Assembly (NCBI GenBank): GCA_024280885.1
Contig: JAJRPF010000048.1
Coordinates: 310,001-374,000 of the forward strand
Length of the DNA stretch: 64,000 nucleotides
Origin: Planctomycetota bacterium
Lineage (GTDB): Bacteria > Planctomycetota > JAJSAM01 > JAJVHW01
Direction: 5' to 3'
Shown: piece by piece, positions 44,288 to 53,233 of the stretch
Layout of the letters: each line of letters starts with the position of its first letter
Position numbering within the stretch: position 1 is the first letter of the stretch
The notes under the pieces: generated by a model
Databases searched by the model: none
What the model was told of the DNA's origin: nothing
Seen by the model: the letters and a program-made list of their open reading frames with translations, nothing else
Position numbers and translations under genes: made by a program

Positions 44288-44756
44288 GATGCACGCGTTT
44301 CTCCATCAGTTCGATGCGACGTGGTCACATGAGTGGGAGTCTCTTCACGCTGTTCTCGATGGAGTGAACGACGCCGAAGCGGCATATCAGGCGCCGTGCT
44401 ACGCGGGTGAGACCACGGAGGATGGCTGGCCCGCTCCCGGGACCATTGCGTGGCAGGTGGCGCACCTCACGCATTGCAAGCGCGACTACACCGCGATCCT
44501 TCGCAGCGCCAGCACGGACGCGGTTCTGGATGCGCTACCGTGGGTTCCGGTCGCGGAGTTCGCTGCGCTGCGGAAGCAGTTGAGGGGCGCGCACGAGGAC
44601 GAACGATTGGCGATGTCCGCGATCACGGACGCACAGCTCGACGACATCGCCGGCGACGAGATGACGATGCGCGAGTTCCTGGCGATGATCATTCGCCACG
44701 ACGCCTGGCACGCGGCGCAGATCGCCGTCGCCCGGCGCCTCTTCCGAACGCGCTGA
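44280..44756 (+). CDS. DinB-like four-helix metal-binding protein
   Basis: A 158-residue protein with the DinB-superfamily pattern: IAWQVAHLTHCKRDYT carrying the first His and IRHDAWHAAQIAVARR carrying the other two, the likely metal triad. Family members are thiol-dependent transferases or uncharacterised. It overlaps the DUF2878 gene by eight bases, so it belongs to the lipid operon by expression, but its role there is unclear. It converges on the selenoprotein candidate gene. Confidence 0.75.
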   Translation: MREMHAFLHQFDATWSHEWESLHAVLDGVNDAEAAYQAPCYAGETTEDGWPAPGTIAWQVAHLTHCKRDYTAILRSASTDAVLDALPWVPVAEFAALRKQLRGAHEDERLAMSAITDAQLDDIAGDEMTMREFLAMIIRHDAWHAAQIAVARRLFRTR

Positions 44757-44798
44757 GCTGTCGGCCCAAGGCGGTGCGTTGCGCGCGACGTTGCGAAA

Positions 44799-45542
44799 CT
44801 ACTCGTCGCTGAGTTCGCGCATGATCGCGAGCGTGTCGTCGATGCGCGCGATGATCGTCTCGGCGGCGAGTTCCATCTCGAGCGCGGAGCCCCAGACCTC
44901 GCCTTCACTGTCGGTGAAGAGCAGGCATGGGTGCAACGTCACGTTGTGGCGACGCGACCACTCTTGCTCCACATCGAGGTTCATCAGCACGGGGACGAAG
45001 GCGTCCATACGTGCGAGCAGCGCGTCATCGGTCATGGCCCCACGGACCAGCTTGCTACAGATGCCTCACCATGTTGCGGTGTAGAAGAGCAGCATCGGTT
45101 TGCCCGACTCACGCGCGGCGGCCATGCCTGCTTCCGGTCCGATGATCCAGTCCACGTGGGCGAACCACGGCTCCCACAGCTCGTCCCAGCCCTCGGGCAG
45201 ATCGAAGGGGCCGCGCGTTTCTGGATGCGGCACCGCGGCCGATGCGTCGTCGGCAGCGCCTGCATCGGCATCAGGATCGGGATCGGCGACCGGCAGCGGG
45301 GCGAGTGTTGCGGAGGTGGTGACCGCTCGCGCGACGGCCGAGGGCGGCGACGTGACCTCGCGTTCAGCCTGGACTGGCCCAACGATCGGCGCCTTCTCGG
45401 CTTCCGCGCCGAACACGTAGACGGTGAGCGGTAGCAAGGCAAGCGCCAGTCCGCACACAAGCAGGATCGTGATGATGATGCTGACTCCGAGGGGAGTATC
45501 CGCTCGGTCTCGTCGCTCTTCGTCGGTTGCGTCGCCGTACAT
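44799..45542 (-). CDS. Membrane-anchored thioredoxin-fold protein, probable selenoprotein (in-frame UGA as Sec159)
   Basis: The frame reads 158 codons, a UGA at 45066-45068, then 88 more codons before the real stop. Residues about 19-44 form one TM anchor, followed by an Ala/Pro/Asp linker (about 45-110) and a thioredoxin-like domain: KPMLLFYTATW, then UGA-Gly-Ile-Cys, then FVPVLMNLDVEQEW and NVTLHPCLLFTDSEG with the cis-Pro. The UGA replaces the first Cys of the WCxxC active site, which is exactly where selenocysteine is found in known seleno-thioredoxins. Third-position GC stays high after the UGA. A SECIS-like hairpin follows at the right distance. The alternative, a nonsense-mutated gene, would not explain the precise position. 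Likely periplasmic or membrane-side thiol redox role. Confidence 0.8.
45035..45049 (-). promoter_or_regulatory. Candidate bacterial SECIS hairpin
   Basis: On the transcript strand, 16 nt after the UGA codon, UGGUCC and GGGCCA form a 6-bp stem (one G-U pair) closed by the loop GUG. Bacterial SECIS elements sit about 16-37 nt past the UGA with a small apical loop that has G among its first bases. The fit supports selenocysteine insertion but short GC-rich stems are common in this genome. Confidence 0.5.
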
Positions 45543-45942
45543 CTTGCCGAGATCCTATGGCGGGATGTCGTCAGCGCCGCATGACGAACGGCGCTACCGG
45601 CCAGTTCGGTGTTGTCGACACGCCGCCTCCGGCGCGTCAATCCAGCGCCACAGTCGGACCGATCGCGGAGCGTCCGCAGGCTCGTCTCACCCCACTGCAA
45701 GTCGACGCCGGCACCGGCATCGCGGTTGCGTCAGAACCCGTGTAGCTCAAGACGTGGGATGCCGATCGTCGGTCGGTGTAACAAGCTTCCAATTGAGTGG
45801 TAGGATCGACTGTAGGGTGCGTGGCGAGCCCACGCTGTCCGCGCCGGATCACGGGATTCGGTGCGTAGCTTCAGGATTTCGCGCGTCGCCGCATCCGGGT
45901 CCCTGAACCCCGCGACGCGCTGCCGGTCAGCAGAGGAGTCCG
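45543..45942. other. Divergent intergenic region, no gene recognised
   Basis: A 400-base gap between the divergent selenoprotein candidate and FG-GAP genes. No RNA gene or protein-like frame was recognised. The stretch around 45775-45815 is poorer in GC (with TTGAGT at 45793-45798) and may hold the promoter of the FG-GAP gene, whose ATG is preceded by GAGGAG. Confidence 0.4.
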
Positions 45943-48444
45943 ATGATCTTGCGTTCGTTTCTCAGCGTATCGATCGCCGTCCTGGCGCTCGTGGGGGCCG
46001 TGGTTCCCGCCGGCGCGGAGGTCAACGTCGCGGTTGGTAACGGCGACAAGATCACCGGGACGCTTCTCCCTGCGAGCGAGATCGAGACGTTCCGGGTCAA
46101 CGTGCCGAAGGGCGCCGTCTTCAAGCTGAAGGTGAAGGGCCGGCCGGCCGTGAAGAAGGGGCCGAAGCCTCCGGCGACGCTGCGCCTGCTCGATCCCGAT
46201 GGTGTCGAGGTCGGCGCGGCGCTTGTGAGACGCAAGAGCACGTCAGCCACGCTGAAGGGGTATGTGGTCCTCCGTTCTGGCGAATACCGCATCGAGGTCT
46301 CCGGCGACGGCGAGACGTCCGGCAACTACTTGCTGGTCGTGAAGTGGAAGAGCCAGACTCAGTTCACATTCGATCTCGACGACTCGCTGCCGGACGCGAC
46401 CGGTGACGTGCAACTGCCGCTCGACGCCGGGTCCAAACTCAAGATCAAGCTCTCGGCCGCGAAGGGGTCCACCGCCACGCCGGCCGCCGAGCGCCTCGTC
46501 GGACCGGCCGCATTCGAGGACAGCCTCGATCCGCCGACCCCCGGCGCGCCGAAGCACGCCCTCAAGAACCTAGTGGTTCCAGAGTTCGGCGACACGGTGC
46601 TCGAGACCAGCGGCGGCGGAGCGTATCGGTGCACGGTCACCGTGAAGGTGCCGGCGCCCGCGAAGCGGAAGATCTCGCTGACAAGCAAGGAGATCGGTGG
46701 GAGTCCATTCGGGGGCGGCGATACCGCGATCGGGCAGGTGATCTCCCCGCTCGGCGGGTCCGTCGCGATCGACGCTTCGCAATCGCCGCTGGTCGGTGGG
46801 GCATCCGTGCTCGTTCCGGCGGGCGCGATCTCCGGGCCGACTGCCATCCTCATCGGAGAGTCCGCCCCCTTGCCCAATCAAGACAATGGGCAGCAGGGGG
46901 CCGGTCCCAGCGTGTTCTTCGGGCCGGAGGGTTTGACGTTTGCGAACGACGTCACGGTGACGATCCCGTGGGACGCCGAGTCGTTCGGAGACCGCGCGGA
47001 CGAGGTCCGCGTCTACACCCGAGACGCGGACGGCAACGTGACGGAGATCCTGGACTTCGAGCTCGACGTCGAGGCGGGCACCGCCACGTTCCCCGTGAGC
47101 CACTTCTCTTCGTTCCGCGTCTTCGGTCCAATGCTTCCGGCGCCTGTCACGGGTGATCTGGACGACGACGGAGTAGGCGATCTGGTGCTGCGTGCGCCAC
47201 GCAACGGAGCCGGTGTCGTCTACGTCACACCGGGCGGCATCCAGGAGGGCGGGAGCACGTCCGACGCCCCGGTCGTTCTCACTGGCGACGTCGTAGGCGA
47301 TCGCTTCGGCACCGACTTCGCGGTGTGTGACCTCAACCAGGACGGTCGCGAAGATCTGGTCGTCTCGGCGAACCGTGCGGATATCGGGGGGCGTGTATAC
47401 GTCTTCTTCGGTCGCTCGTCCGGTGGTCCGAACCCGCCGTTCTCATCGCGCTCGGCCGCTCAGGCCGATGTCATTCTGACGCCGCAGCAGCGCGACCTCG
47501 GCTTCGGCATCCGTCTCGCTTGCGGTGACGTGAACGGCGATCAGATTGACGATCTGATCGTGGGTGCCGAGGGCTCCTCGGTCGGTGCGAGCAGCGCGGG
47601 CGCCGTGTACATCTTCTTCGGAGCGCCCGAGTTCTCATCGCGCAGCTCGGCCGATGCCGACGTGACGCTCCTCGGGAAGCGGATGAACGACGGGTTCGGC
47701 GCCGCTGTGGCAGTTGGCGACGTGACGGGCGACTCGATCGCCGACGTGATCGTCGGCGCAGAGGAGCGGAAAGTGCCTGACACCGGCAGCGTCTACGTGT
47801 TTGCCGGCGGCGGCGGGCTCAAGTCGCTGGGCTCCAACAAGGCCGACTTCGTCATGACCGGTGTCGGTGTGGGCGATCGCTTCGGTCTTGAACTGGCGGT
47901 TGGCGATATCGATGGTGACGGATTCGATGACGTGGCGGTGTCCTCCCCCGGAGACGACACGGGGGGCGAACTGGCGGGCGCCGTATTCGTCCACTTCGGT
48001 GGACGCCTGAGTGACCCTCCCGCGAAGCTGACCGGCGCTTCGGCCGGTGACGACTTCGGCTTCAACCTGAGCGTCGCCGATTTGCAGGGAGACGGCTCGG
48101 CCGAGGTGATCGCGAGTTCCGGAAAGCGCAGCGGCAATCGAGGCTCGGTGCACATCTTCGCCGGCGCCCCCGGTTTCGCGTCGCAGGGTTCCCTGTCGGC
48201 GACCAGTGTGCTCGTCGGAGAGCAGGGCGGCGACGTGCTGCGTGTCGTTCAGCAACCGTATGACATCACGGGCGACTCGCTCCCGGATCTTGTCATCTAC
48301 GCCCCCGGTGCGAGTGGCGACGACGGGCGTGCGTACATTGTCATCGGCGGCGCGACGCTTCCCGCGAGCGGCTCGGTTGGTCAGGCGTCCCTGGTCTATG
48401 ACGGCCAGCCAGGCGATGCTCTCGGCGGCGATCCAATTCCGTAG
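45943..48444 (+). CDS. Secreted FG-GAP (integrin-alpha-like) repeat protein
   Basis: An 833-residue secreted protein. The signal peptide ends at VPAGAE. Residues about 25-130 form a pre-peptidase-C-like beta domain, about 240-395 a ZU5-like domain (LGGSVAIDASQSPLVGGASVLVPAGAI), and about 400-833 seven or so FG-GAP repeats with calcium-binding loops such as DLDDDGVGD, DLNQDGRED, DVNGDQIDD and DIDGDGFDD. The repeats predict an integrin-alpha-like propeller for adhesion or ligand binding. It stands alone before the S9 peptidase gene and ends in TAG. Confidence 0.85.
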   Translation: MILRSFLSVSIAVLALVGAVVPAGAEVNVAVGNGDKITGTLLPASEIETFRVNVPKGAVFKLKVKGRPAVKKGPKPPATLRLLDPDGVEVGAALVRRKSTSATLKGYVVLRSGEYRIEVSGDGETSGNYLLVVKWKSQTQFTFDLDDSLPDATGDVQLPLDAGSKLKIKLSAAKGSTATPAAERLVGPAAFEDSLDPPTPGAPKHALKNLVVPEFGDTVLETSGGGAYRCTVTVKVPAPAKRKISLTSKEIGGSPFGGGDTAIGQVISPLGGSVAIDASQSPLVGGASVLVPAGAISGPTAILIGESAPLPNQDNGQQGAGPSVFFGPEGLTFANDVTVTIPWDAESFGDRADEVRVYTRDADGNVTEILDFELDVEAGTATFPVSHFSSFRVFGPMLPAPVTGDLDDDGVGDLVLRAPRNGAGVVYVTPGGIQEGGSTSDAPVVLTGDVVGDRFGTDFAVCDLNQDGREDLVVSANRADIGGRVYVFFGRSSGGPNPPFSSRSAAQADVILTPQQRDLGFGIRLACGDVNGDQIDDLIVGAEGSSVGASSAGAVYIFFGAPEFSSRSSADADVTLLGKRMNDGFGAAVAVGDVTGDSIADVIVGAEERKVPDTGSVYVFAGGGGLKSLGSNKADFVMTGVGVGDRFGLELAVGDIDGDGFDDVAVSSPGDDTGGELAGAVFVHFGGRLSDPPAKLTGASAGDDFGFNLSVADLQGDGSAEVIASSGKRSGNRGSVHIFAGAPGFASQGSLSATSVLVGEQGGDVLRVVQQPYDITGDSLPDLVIYAPGASGDDGRAYIVIGGATLPASGSVGQASLVYDGQPGDALGGDPIP

Positions 48445-48587
48445 GGGGCGCTTTCGCTCTCCGGGCATCATTCCCCGGCATCCGCCGCACCGGCCTGGCG
48501 GTTCGACTCGCGTCGCCAACTGGCCACCTCTCCGGCAGCGTCTTCGAGGGCGCGCCGGTGTGTCTTGGATCCCGACGGAGTGACTTG

Positions 48588-50831
48588 ATGAGCCAAGAAC
48601 CTTGCAGTTCCCGTGCGATCCCGATCGAGGACGTCGCGCGATTTCCGCGACCCGGCACGTCCGTGCCCGTGGGGCTGAGTTTTCGACCCCGCACGTCGCT
48701 GCTCTGCTACCTCGCCAGCCCAGCCGGAGGGTTGGCGCAACGACTCGAAGCGCTGGACGTCGTGTCGGGAGAGAGATCTGTCCTGGCGGAGCCGCCGGGC
48801 GCGACCGACGAGGCGTCGTTCTCGCTCGAGGAGAAGCTCCGCCGCGAGCGCCTGCGACAGCGCGCCGTCGGCATCACGTCGTACGCGTGGTCTCGCGATG
48901 GGCAGCGTGCGTTGGTGCCTTCTGCGGGGGGGATCTGGGTCCTCGATGCCCCCGGAGAAGCACTGCGAGAACTCGTTCCCGCCGGTGCCCACCCCGCGCT
49001 TGACGCGACGTTCTCGGCCGACGGCCAACGCGTCGCTTTCGTCCGCGACGCCGAGGTGCACGTGGTTCCCATCTCCGGCGGAACGCCGACACAGATCACG
49101 GCGGGCGCGCGCGGCACGGGGCGCACTCACGGGTTGGCTGAATACGTCGCACAGGAGGAGATGGCGCGCTTCCGTGGGCTGTGGTGGTCCCGCGACGGCG
49201 AGTTCATCGCCTTCGAGGAGGCCGACGAGACGCATATTCCGGCGTACCGGATCGTGCACCAGGGGAAGGACGCAGTGGGCGAGGGAGCGGAAGAGGATCA
49301 CCGCTATCCGTTCGCCGGTGAGCCGAATGCACGCGTGCGACTCGGTGTCGCGCGCTCGGGCGGAGACCCCCGCGAGGCGGGCGGTCAGGTCAGCGGCGAG
49401 CCCATCTGGATGGATCTGGGCGACGATGCGGACGTCTACATGGCACGCGTTGCCTGGTTTCACGACGGAACGCTCGCAGTGCAGATGCTCAACCGCGACC
49501 AATCCGAGCTACGGATGCTGCGCTGCGATCCGTTGACCGGTCAGTCCACCGAGATCCTGCGTGAGACGAGCGACGTCTGGGTCAACCTCCACTCGTGCTT
49601 TCGCCCGTTCGAGAGCGACACGATCGCCGGGAAAGGTGCGTTCCTGTGGGCCTCCGAGCGGTCCGGGTTCCGGCATCTCGAAGTGCGCGCGGCGAATGGC
49701 GATCTGGTACGCGTGCTCACCGCCGGTGAGTGGATGGTCGATGCTCTGGCGGGCGTGGACGAGGATGCGGGCCGCGCGTACTTCACCGCGACGAAGGACG
49801 GCGCGGTCGAGCAGCATCTCTACAGCGTAGCGCTGGATGGGGTAGCGCTGGGTGGAACCGGTCACCAGACGAGTGGCGCGGACGTGCACCGACTGACGCC
49901 TGAGCGGGGAACGCACGTGGTCGCGCTGGATGTCGCCGGTGGGCGCTTCATCGATCGACACCATGCGCTGGATCGCCCGCCTGTCGTCGTCGTGCGCGAT
50001 CTCGCGGATGGCGCCGTCTTGCGTACGGTCCACGAGGCAACGGATCCGCGCATAGCGGAGCTCGGACTCGAGCCGCCGGAACTCGTCACGATCGAGAGCC
50101 GCGATGGCGAGCTGCTGCATGGGGCGCTCTACATGCCGCCCGAGGGCGAGGGGCCGTGGCCGGTCGTGATCAGCGTGTATGGCGGTCCTCACGCACAGCG
50201 CGTCAAGGATGCGTGGGACCTGACGGTGGACATGCGCGCACAGGCGCTGCGTCGCAAGGGAGTCTGTGTCTTCGTGCTCGACAACCGCGGCAGTGCGCGC
50301 CGCGGTCTCGCGTTTGAGGGAGCGATCCGCTGGAACATGGGCGACCTCGAGGTGCGCGACCAGGTTGACGGCGTCCGTTGGCTCGTCGAGCGGGGATATG
50401 GCGACGCCGACCACGTGGGCATCTACGGCTGGAGCTACGGCGGGTACATGTCGCTGATGTGTCTCGCGCGGGCGCCTGACGTGTTTCACGTCGCGGTTTC
50501 CGGCGCGCCTGTGACGCATTGGGACGGCTATGACACGTGCTACACCGAGCGCTACATGGGGACGCCGCAGAGTAACCCTGACGGCTACGCGCGGAGTGCT
50601 GTGATGGCGCACGTCGACGGGCTCCGTGGCAAGCTGCTACTTGTCCACGGTCTCATTGACGAGAACGTCCACTTCCGGCATACAGCGCGACTCATCAACG
50701 CGCTGATCAAGGCGCGCAAGCGCTACGAGTTACTGCTCTTTCCGGACGAACGGCATATGCCTCGGGGCGAGGCAGATCGCGTCTACATGGAAGAGCACAT
50801 CCTCGGGTTTCTTGCCCGCGCTCTGAGATAG
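48588..50831 (+). CDS. S9 family prolyl oligopeptidase (DPP-IV type)
   Basis: A 747-residue peptidase without a clear signal peptide. The N-terminal beta-propeller carries E-Y-V-A-Q-E-E-M, the double-Glu motif that binds the substrate amino terminus in dipeptidyl peptidase IV. The C-terminal alpha/beta hydrolase has the nucleophile in YGWSYGGYM, Asp in LIDENVHF and His in ERHMPRG. It removes dipeptides, typically X-Pro, from peptide amino ends. GGAG seven bases upstream supports the ATG. It converges on the Gly-rich protein gene across a strong hairpin. Confidence 0.9.
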   Translation: MSQEPCSSRAIPIEDVARFPRPGTSVPVGLSFRPRTSLLCYLASPAGGLAQRLEALDVVSGERSVLAEPPGATDEASFSLEEKLRRERLRQRAVGITSYAWSRDGQRALVPSAGGIWVLDAPGEALRELVPAGAHPALDATFSADGQRVAFVRDAEVHVVPISGGTPTQITAGARGTGRTHGLAEYVAQEEMARFRGLWWSRDGEFIAFEEADETHIPAYRIVHQGKDAVGEGAEEDHRYPFAGEPNARVRLGVARSGGDPREAGGQVSGEPIWMDLGDDADVYMARVAWFHDGTLAVQMLNRDQSELRMLRCDPLTGQSTEILRETSDVWVNLHSCFRPFESDTIAGKGAFLWASERSGFRHLEVRAANGDLVRVLTAGEWMVDALAGVDEDAGRAYFTATKDGAVEQHLYSVALDGVALGGTGHQTSGADVHRLTPERGTHVVALDVAGGRFIDRHHALDRPPVVVVRDLADGAVLRTVHEATDPRIAELGLEPPELVTIESRDGELLHGALYMPPEGEGPWPVVISVYGGPHAQRVKDAWDLTVDMRAQALRRKGVCVFVLDNRGSARRGLAFEGAIRWNMGDLEVRDQVDGVRWLVERGYGDADHVGIYGWSYGGYMSLMCLARAPDVFHVAVSGAPVTHWDGYDTCYTERYMGTPQSNPDGYARSAVMAHVDGLRGKLLLVHGLIDENVHFRHTARLINALIKARKRYELLLFPDERHMPRGEADRVYMEEHILGFLARALR

Positions 50832-50939
50832 CGCGCCCGCGATGCGCACTCCCCGGAACCGATGCCCACTCCCCGTAGTAAGGCAGCGGGAAGCGACGAA
50901 GACGGGCGCGGTGGACGCTCCGCGCGGCGATCGGACGCC

Positions 50940-50967
50940 GCCGCGTCACCGGTGCCGGTGACGCGGC
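50940..50967. terminator. Perfect 13-bp hairpin between convergent genes
   Basis: GCCGCGTCACCGG and its exact complement CCGGTGACGCGGC flank a two-base centre. It lies between the stops of the S9 peptidase (50831) and Gly-rich protein (50989) genes, so it likely terminates both transcripts. Confidence 0.65.
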
Positions 50968-50988
50968 GGACTGGCCGGGCCTCTCTCT

Positions 50989-51747
50989 CTAGCTCGCGCG
51001 CTTGCGCTTCATCGCGCTCTCGTAGAGTGCGGTCGCGCGCTTATGCAGCGCGGCATCCGTATCGCGGAATGCCCGCGCGAGGGCGCCGAGGTTGACGGCG
51101 AAACGCTTCGGAAGATCGACACCGCTGTCGAGTTTTCGCTTCGCTTCGTCGAGTTCAATGCCGGCCACACGCAGGATGGCTGCCTTCGTCTCGCGCACTT
51201 TCACGAGCGCCTTACCGCCAATCTTCTGCGCCTTCTTGTCGTACGCGCGGAAGGAGCGCAGCGCTCTTGCGGCGCCGTGCTTTGCGAGCGTGATGCGGAT
51301 GCGGGCGGCCTCGGCGTCGCTTGCCTTGATCTTTCGTTCGAGCAGCAGCTTCGCACGTTCGGCTTCGCGGGCGTCCCGACTCGAGCCGGAGCCGCCGCCA
51401 GAGCCAGAACCATCGGCGCTGCCGCCTCCGCCACCGCGTCCGGTCGGTCCTCTGCCTCCCGGGCGCCGTCCGCTGGCACCGCGACCGTTCCCGGCGCGAC
51501 CGGCTCCGCCGCCACCAAAGCCGCCGCCGCCGCCTCGGGCGAACCCTTGCGCTGCATCGGCGGCCTCTTCGCTGCCAGCGTCACCCAGAAGGGTCGTCCA
51601 CGAGATTGGGGGTGGGTTCGTGAAGCGGACGTCGAGGTCCTGCACAGCATGCGCGTCGGGCGCAAATGCAATTGGAAGAAGAGCTGCTGCGATCAGAGCC
51701 CCTGCAAAACACGTCACCCGTCCCACCATCGTCGACCACCTGGACAT
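50989..51747 (-). CDS. Secreted Gly-rich protein with Lys/Ala-rich helical C-terminus, unknown function
   Basis: A 252-residue protein, family not recognised. A signal peptide (APDAHA) leads to a short conserved-looking piece (VRFTNPPPISWTTLL), then a Gly/Arg/Ser-rich low-complexity region (about residues 68-123) and a basic helical region (about 124-252) with DAEAARIRITLAKHG. A GGAGGTGAG ribosome-binding site supports the first ATG. It could be a nucleic-acid- or polysaccharide-binding surface protein. It is divergent from the HEAT-repeat gene. Confidence 0.6.
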   Translation of the reverse strand: MSRWSTMVGRVTCFAGALIAAALLPIAFAPDAHAVQDLDVRFTNPPPISWTTLLGDAGSEEAADAAQGFARGGGGGFGGGGAGRAGNGRGASGRRPGGRGPTGRGGGGGSADGSGSGGGSGSSRDAREAERAKLLLERKIKASDAEAARIRITLAKHGAARALRSFRAYDKKAQKIGGKALVKVRETKAAILRVAGIELDEAKRKLDSGVDLPKRFAVNLGALARAFRDTDAALHKRATALYESAMKRKRAS

Positions 51748-51965
51748 CTCTCACCTCCGTGCCAACCCCTCAGCGACCTTTCGGTCTCACCCCATCATCG
51801 TCGGCCGCAACTCACCGGCCACAACAGCACAGTCCGAATTCACATCGTCTGAATTCAAACCACCCCAACTCGTAGAACTCGGCTCTTCGAACCTGGTTCT
51901 CTCCATCTTCATCCTGCGGCACGCCTCTGAGTCTCTTGCCCTTTGAGTCTTCTGGTGGTCTCCCA

Positions 51966-52015
51966 CCGTGGGCTCAAGGTGCACACTACAGATAAGGACG
52001 TTTGAGCCCCCATGG
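51966..52015. repeat. Imperfect inverted repeat overlapping a promoter
   Basis: Left arm CCGTGGGCTCAA (51966-51977) and right arm TTGAGCCCCCATGG (52002-52015) pair as GCTCAA/TTGAGC plus CCGTGG/CCATGG, with two unpaired C and a 24-base spacer. The right arm includes the -35 box of the promoter toward the HEAT gene, so it could be an operator. Confidence 0.4.
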
Positions 52016-52030
52016 CTGTTCCAACATAAT
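52002..52030 (+). promoter_or_regulatory. Sigma-70-like promoter toward the HEAT protein gene
   Basis: TTGAGC (52002-52007), a 17-base spacer and CATAAT (52025-52030) match the housekeeping consensus in four and five of six positions at ideal spacing. It would give a leader of about 200 bases before the ATG at 52238. Confidence 0.5.
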
Positions 52031-52237
52031 AGCACCGAAGCCAGTGAAATTCTTGTCGAGGGTCAGATAAAGATTTCTTCGCAACCGGCTGTGTCCGGAG
52101 ACACGGCCCATGATCGCCTCCGCTCTCCTCGATCCGAGCGGCTGAGGGTGGTTGCGGTGCTCGGGCACACGCTCTCCTATCCCCGAAACCGACTCGTCTC
52201 AGGCGGGTTCGAGCTATCACTCACCCGGAGGACCGCC

Positions 52238-53095
52238 ATGCGCTCGTTTCTGGCTCCCGTGCTCGCAGTTGGGCTCATCGCAACAGTCGCAATCGCTGCA
52301 GACGAGCCTGCGCGTCATGCCGCGTCCGCGTCGACCGACGAGGTCGCCCAGGAGGGTGCGGGTCAGGATGGCGCTGGTCAACCCGGGGCCAGAGACGAGG
52401 GCGCTGGGTCCGCGCGTCCTGTCGACGTCGCCGACGTCGTCAGGCGCCTCAAGTCGAGAGCGGGGGATGTGCGGCTCTCTGCGGCAAATCAGGCTCGCGA
52501 TGTGGCTGACGACGCGGTCACGAAGCCGCTCGTGCGACTCCTCATCGACAAGGAGTTCAGTGTCCGCGCAGCGGCGATCCGTGCGCTGGCGAACCGCTCG
52601 ACGGAGCGCGGGCGCAAAGACGCTTCGAGGGCACTGGCGGCACGCCTGCCGCGTCTGGCGAAGGCGAAATTCGGTGAGGGCGAACTCCTGCTGGCGATCG
52701 TGGCGCTCGGAGAACTGCGGCAACCCAATTCCGTGAAGTCCCTTCTGGACGGAATCACGGATGAGACGAGCGACGAGGTCTTCGCGGCGCGCATGGCTGC
52801 CGTCGGCGGCATTCCGCACCCATCTGCCATCGAGGAATTGATCCAATTCCTCTCTCGCAGCGGGCGCAGGTGGGGTGGGCGCCGGCGCGTCGTCACGAGC
52901 GCCCTGCAGGCGGCGACGGGCCAGCGACTCGGCAACGATCCCGACAAATGGCGCGCATGGTGGAAGGAAAACCGCAAGACCTTCGACTTCGCTGCCGCGG
53001 TGGAGCGGCGAGCAGCCGAGGACGCTGAGCGGGAACGTCGCGCGGAGAAGAAGGCAGAGAAGAAGAAGGGCAAGCGCAAGCGCGGCAGCAAGTGA
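52238..53095 (+). CDS. Secreted HEAT-repeat protein
   Basis: A 285-residue protein: signal peptide (ATVAIAA), an Ala/Gly/Glu/Asp-rich linker, then HEAT-like helical repeats (DVVRRLKSRAGDVRLSAA, LVRLLIDKEFSVRAAAIRAL, SVKSLLDGITDET), a DPDKWRAWWKEN segment, and a strongly basic tail ending in Lys/Arg/Gly repeats. The W-R-A-W-W-x-E-N motif after HEAT repeats is common in secreted planctomycete-type proteins. Role unknown, perhaps protein-protein contact. GGAGG seven bases upstream fixes the ATG. Confidence 0.7.
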   Translation: MRSFLAPVLAVGLIATVAIAADEPARHAASASTDEVAQEGAGQDGAGQPGARDEGAGSARPVDVADVVRRLKSRAGDVRLSAANQARDVADDAVTKPLVRLLIDKEFSVRAAAIRALANRSTERGRKDASRALAARLPRLAKAKFGEGELLLAIVALGELRQPNSVKSLLDGITDETSDEVFAARMAAVGGIPHPSAIEELIQFLSRSGRRWGGRRRVVTSALQAATGQRLGNDPDKWRAWWKENRKTFDFAAAVERRAAEDAERERRAEKKAEKKKGKRKRGSK

Positions 53096-53233
53096 GCCGC
53101 GACGGACGCAGGCGGCCACACCGGACCGACGGGCTGGGCGGACGCCTCTGATCTCGCCCATCGCAATCTATAGACTCCACGCGCTATCTTGGCCTTTGAC
53201 CGCGCGATCCCCTCGGCGCGGTGGAGGTGAGCG

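Larger units (their letters stand above)
51748..52237. other. Lower-GC intergenic region
   Basis: A 490-base gap between divergent genes. From about 51770 to 52110 the composition is visibly poorer in GC than the surroundings, with homopolymer and AAT/ATT words absent elsewhere. It holds an inverted repeat, a promoter toward the HEAT gene and a duplicated GAATTC word. Small frames here have no protein-like character. It may be a remnant of a transferred element or a long regulatory leader. Confidence 0.45.

Noticed and set aside
51787..52035. Small minus-strand frame in the lower-GC patch
   Set aside because: No ribosome-binding site, motif or family resemblance; composition does not look coding.
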